The notes under the pieces were generated by a model that had not been told where the DNA came from, did no database searches, and worked only from the letters and a program-made list of their open reading frames with translations. A stretch of DNA of 64,000 bases, from NCBI RefSeq assembly GCF_000003195.3, contig NC_012878.2, forward strand, positions 16,361,262 through 16,425,261, read 5' to 3'. Every line of letters begins with the position of its first letter. Position 1 is the stretch's first letter. The stretch comes from Sorghum bicolor (taxonomy: Eukaryota; Streptophyta; Magnoliopsida; Poales; Poaceae). This document shows, piece by piece, positions 62,440-64,000 of the stretch. The translations under genes were made by a program, and so were the position numbers.

Positions 62440-64000
62440 GGGGTGGGCACCGTGGCCCATCGGGCTCCATGCGGCTGAGGAGGAGAAGAGGAGGAAGGAA
62501 GAGGAGGAGAGGAAGAAGAAGGAAGAGGAGAAGGACGGGGACAACGACACATCACTGCCGCTCGGTCCACTTGAGAAGGGAGTTCCAACCTCGAGCCCAC
62601 AGCAGCAACAACAGCAGCAGCAGGAGCAGCAGCAGTAGCAACAGCAGCAACAACAACAACAACAACAACAGCAGGATCAGCAACAACAGCAACAGGAGTC
62701 GTGGGAGTTGGAGCTGCCGACCTATGGCCTCGTGACTCTCGCGTGGTTGAAGCCGGGGCAACCAACTTCTCATCCCGCTGAGCCAGGTCAGGATGACTGG
62801 GTCATGGCTCTGGCTCACCTTGCGCGTCCGCCGACCAACGTGGAGTTGGAGCCTCGGAGGACCACGTATGGTCCCAAGGGGGTCGCCCCAGGTTACTTCG
62901 TGAGCAAGGCACCATGGGCAGACGAGGCTGGCCCCTCTGAGTTTGGAGAAGAAGATCAAAGGTTTCCCACATTGGTCAATCTGATGTTGCGTCATGGGGG
63001 CACGACTGAGTTCGCGGAGAACATTTTGCGCTCGGTGAAGGAGCGGGCCAAGGAGGAACTTCCTTACTGGGGGACCCAAAAATTCTGCCTCTTGGACACA
63101 GTCCTCTCAGAAGAAGCGTTGCTCGAGATGGACAACCGCGCCGAGGTCGAGAAGTGGGAGAACGTAGAGGAGCTGCGACTTTGGCTGAAGCATGCTCTCG
63201 ACTTGTCCATCAACATCATCAGCAAGGATCTTCCCAAGGCTTTCTTCATAAATGCCCTCCTTCCCATGTTTTTTAGTGTTGTAGGTTTCAGACACACTCC
63301 TACTGACATCTGCCCTTGCACTTTCTTCCTCACGATTTGAAGGAGACCTCCCGGGAGAAATCATGCATTATTCATGCGACCAAGGGTGGATGGGAGCAGG
63401 TTTTCGTTCTGGAGCACATGCTCCTTTAGTCTCAGGAGACGCTTCTCAAGCGGCAAAAGGAGCTACTCCAAGCCCTGATAGATAAACAAAAGAAGGAGGA
63501 TGACCTGGTCGAGGCTCGAGGTGCCTTAGCAACGATGAATGGGAAGATTTACATCGCCTAAGATGACACCGAGAAGGCCAAGGTGGAAGCTGAGAAGGCT
63601 TGAGAGGAAGCCGCCCAATCCAGGGAGGAAGCCACCAAGGCAAAGGAGGGCAAGAAGGAGGCGGAACAGGACGTCCTCCTACTCACTGAGCGGGTTTAGC
63701 CACTACAAAAGAAAGGTACATCGATTTAGCCACTGCAAAAGAAAGGTACACTGATGTGAAAACGCTGGCCATGGAATATGCGGCTATGAAAGGCGTTGCT
63801 CAGGAGGAGGAGAAAAAGGCTAAGGAGGAGCTCAAAAAAGAGAGGAGGCACTCCCGTGCTTTGGCCAGTGATGTCGATCAGCTATAGAAGATCCTGTAGG
63901 AGGAGGGAGCCATTGCCGCGTCAGGAAAGCTGATCGAGGACCTACGGGTCAAGAAGTCAGAGATGGCTAGCTCCTTCGAAAGGGTCGAGAAGGTGAACAC
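62440..64000 (+). pseudogene. fragment of coiled-coil transposon ORF (G, right part)
   Basis: A plus-strand frame runs from the F boundary to 63340. It holds a Glu/Lys-rich run, a polyglutamine tract (about 62599-62697, with one TAG at 62636-62638), then a globular segment (WELELPTYGLVTLAWLKPGQ onward). After about 63340 the reading continues in another frame as a long coiled coil rich in Glu/Lys/Ala (EEAAQSREEATKAKEGKKE) with several TAG codons and a 30-bp tandem duplication at 63696-63755. The frame change may be an intron or a frameshift. The overall style matches antisense ORFs of Tat-lineage elements. It continues past the window edge. Confidence 0.5.

Noticed and set aside
62579..62765. 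Poly-Val/Ala and poly-Leu ORFs opposite the CAG/CAA tract
   Set aside because: Antisense products of the same trinucleotide run.
1..64000. CRISPR array, bacterial operon or rRNA
   Set aside because: No regularly spaced direct repeats with unique spacers and no bacterial gene or rRNA segment. All coding content is plant retrotransposon-like.

Overview
The window looks like plant nuclear DNA, most likely from a grass. That is an inference from the mix of Ty3/gypsy lineages and their long LTRs. I see no cellular gene. Almost all 64 kb is a nest of LTR retrotransposons, and five of the insertions can be delimited exactly by matching 5-bp target-site duplications (TSDs).

Layout (letters are mine). 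An old Tekay/Del-like LTR (H, about 124-302 plus 9576-14040) is split by element A (303-9570, minus strand, TSD CACAT), an Athila-like element with gag, RT, RNase H and integrase. From 14058 there is a fragment (G) of a plus-strand, intron-bearing transposon ORF. A large Tekay/Del chromovirus F (15154-62439, minus, about 14.5 kb without its inserts, 3918-bp LTRs) separates it from a similar ORF fragment at 62440-64000. F's gag is split by solo LTR C (22912-33910, TSD TTCAC), and C is split by element B (24133-33490, plus, TSD GGGGT). F's 5' LTR is split by Tat-lineage element E (39921-61696, minus, TSD GCTCG). E's gag is split by element D (50246-60003, minus, TSD ACCGT). Order of events: G/H, then F, then C and E, then B and D; A entered H independently.

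How the elements work. A, B, C and D share Athila-type LTR features. A, B and D also share a tRNA-Asp primer-binding site. B and D carry gag-protease plus a second ORF but no RT, RNase H or integrase, so they look trans-mobilised. A has RT, RNase H and integrase, but its protease region lacks the catalytic aspartate. E carries an archaeal-type second RNase H and a six-exon antisense ORF. F has an integrase chromodomain and an extra ORF upstream of gag whose first residues closely copy the histone H3 tail, including the K9 context.

The observations I rate highest are the H3-tail mimic in F, the shared RT-less architecture of B and D, and four small non-coding modules that recur between families with compensatory base changes. 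These are a PPT-proximal hairpin, a CAAGTG hairpin domain in the 3' UTR, a hairpin near the LTR 3' end, and paired 12-bp palindromes upstream of TATA boxes. A fossil primer-binding site inside three LTR families is also notable.
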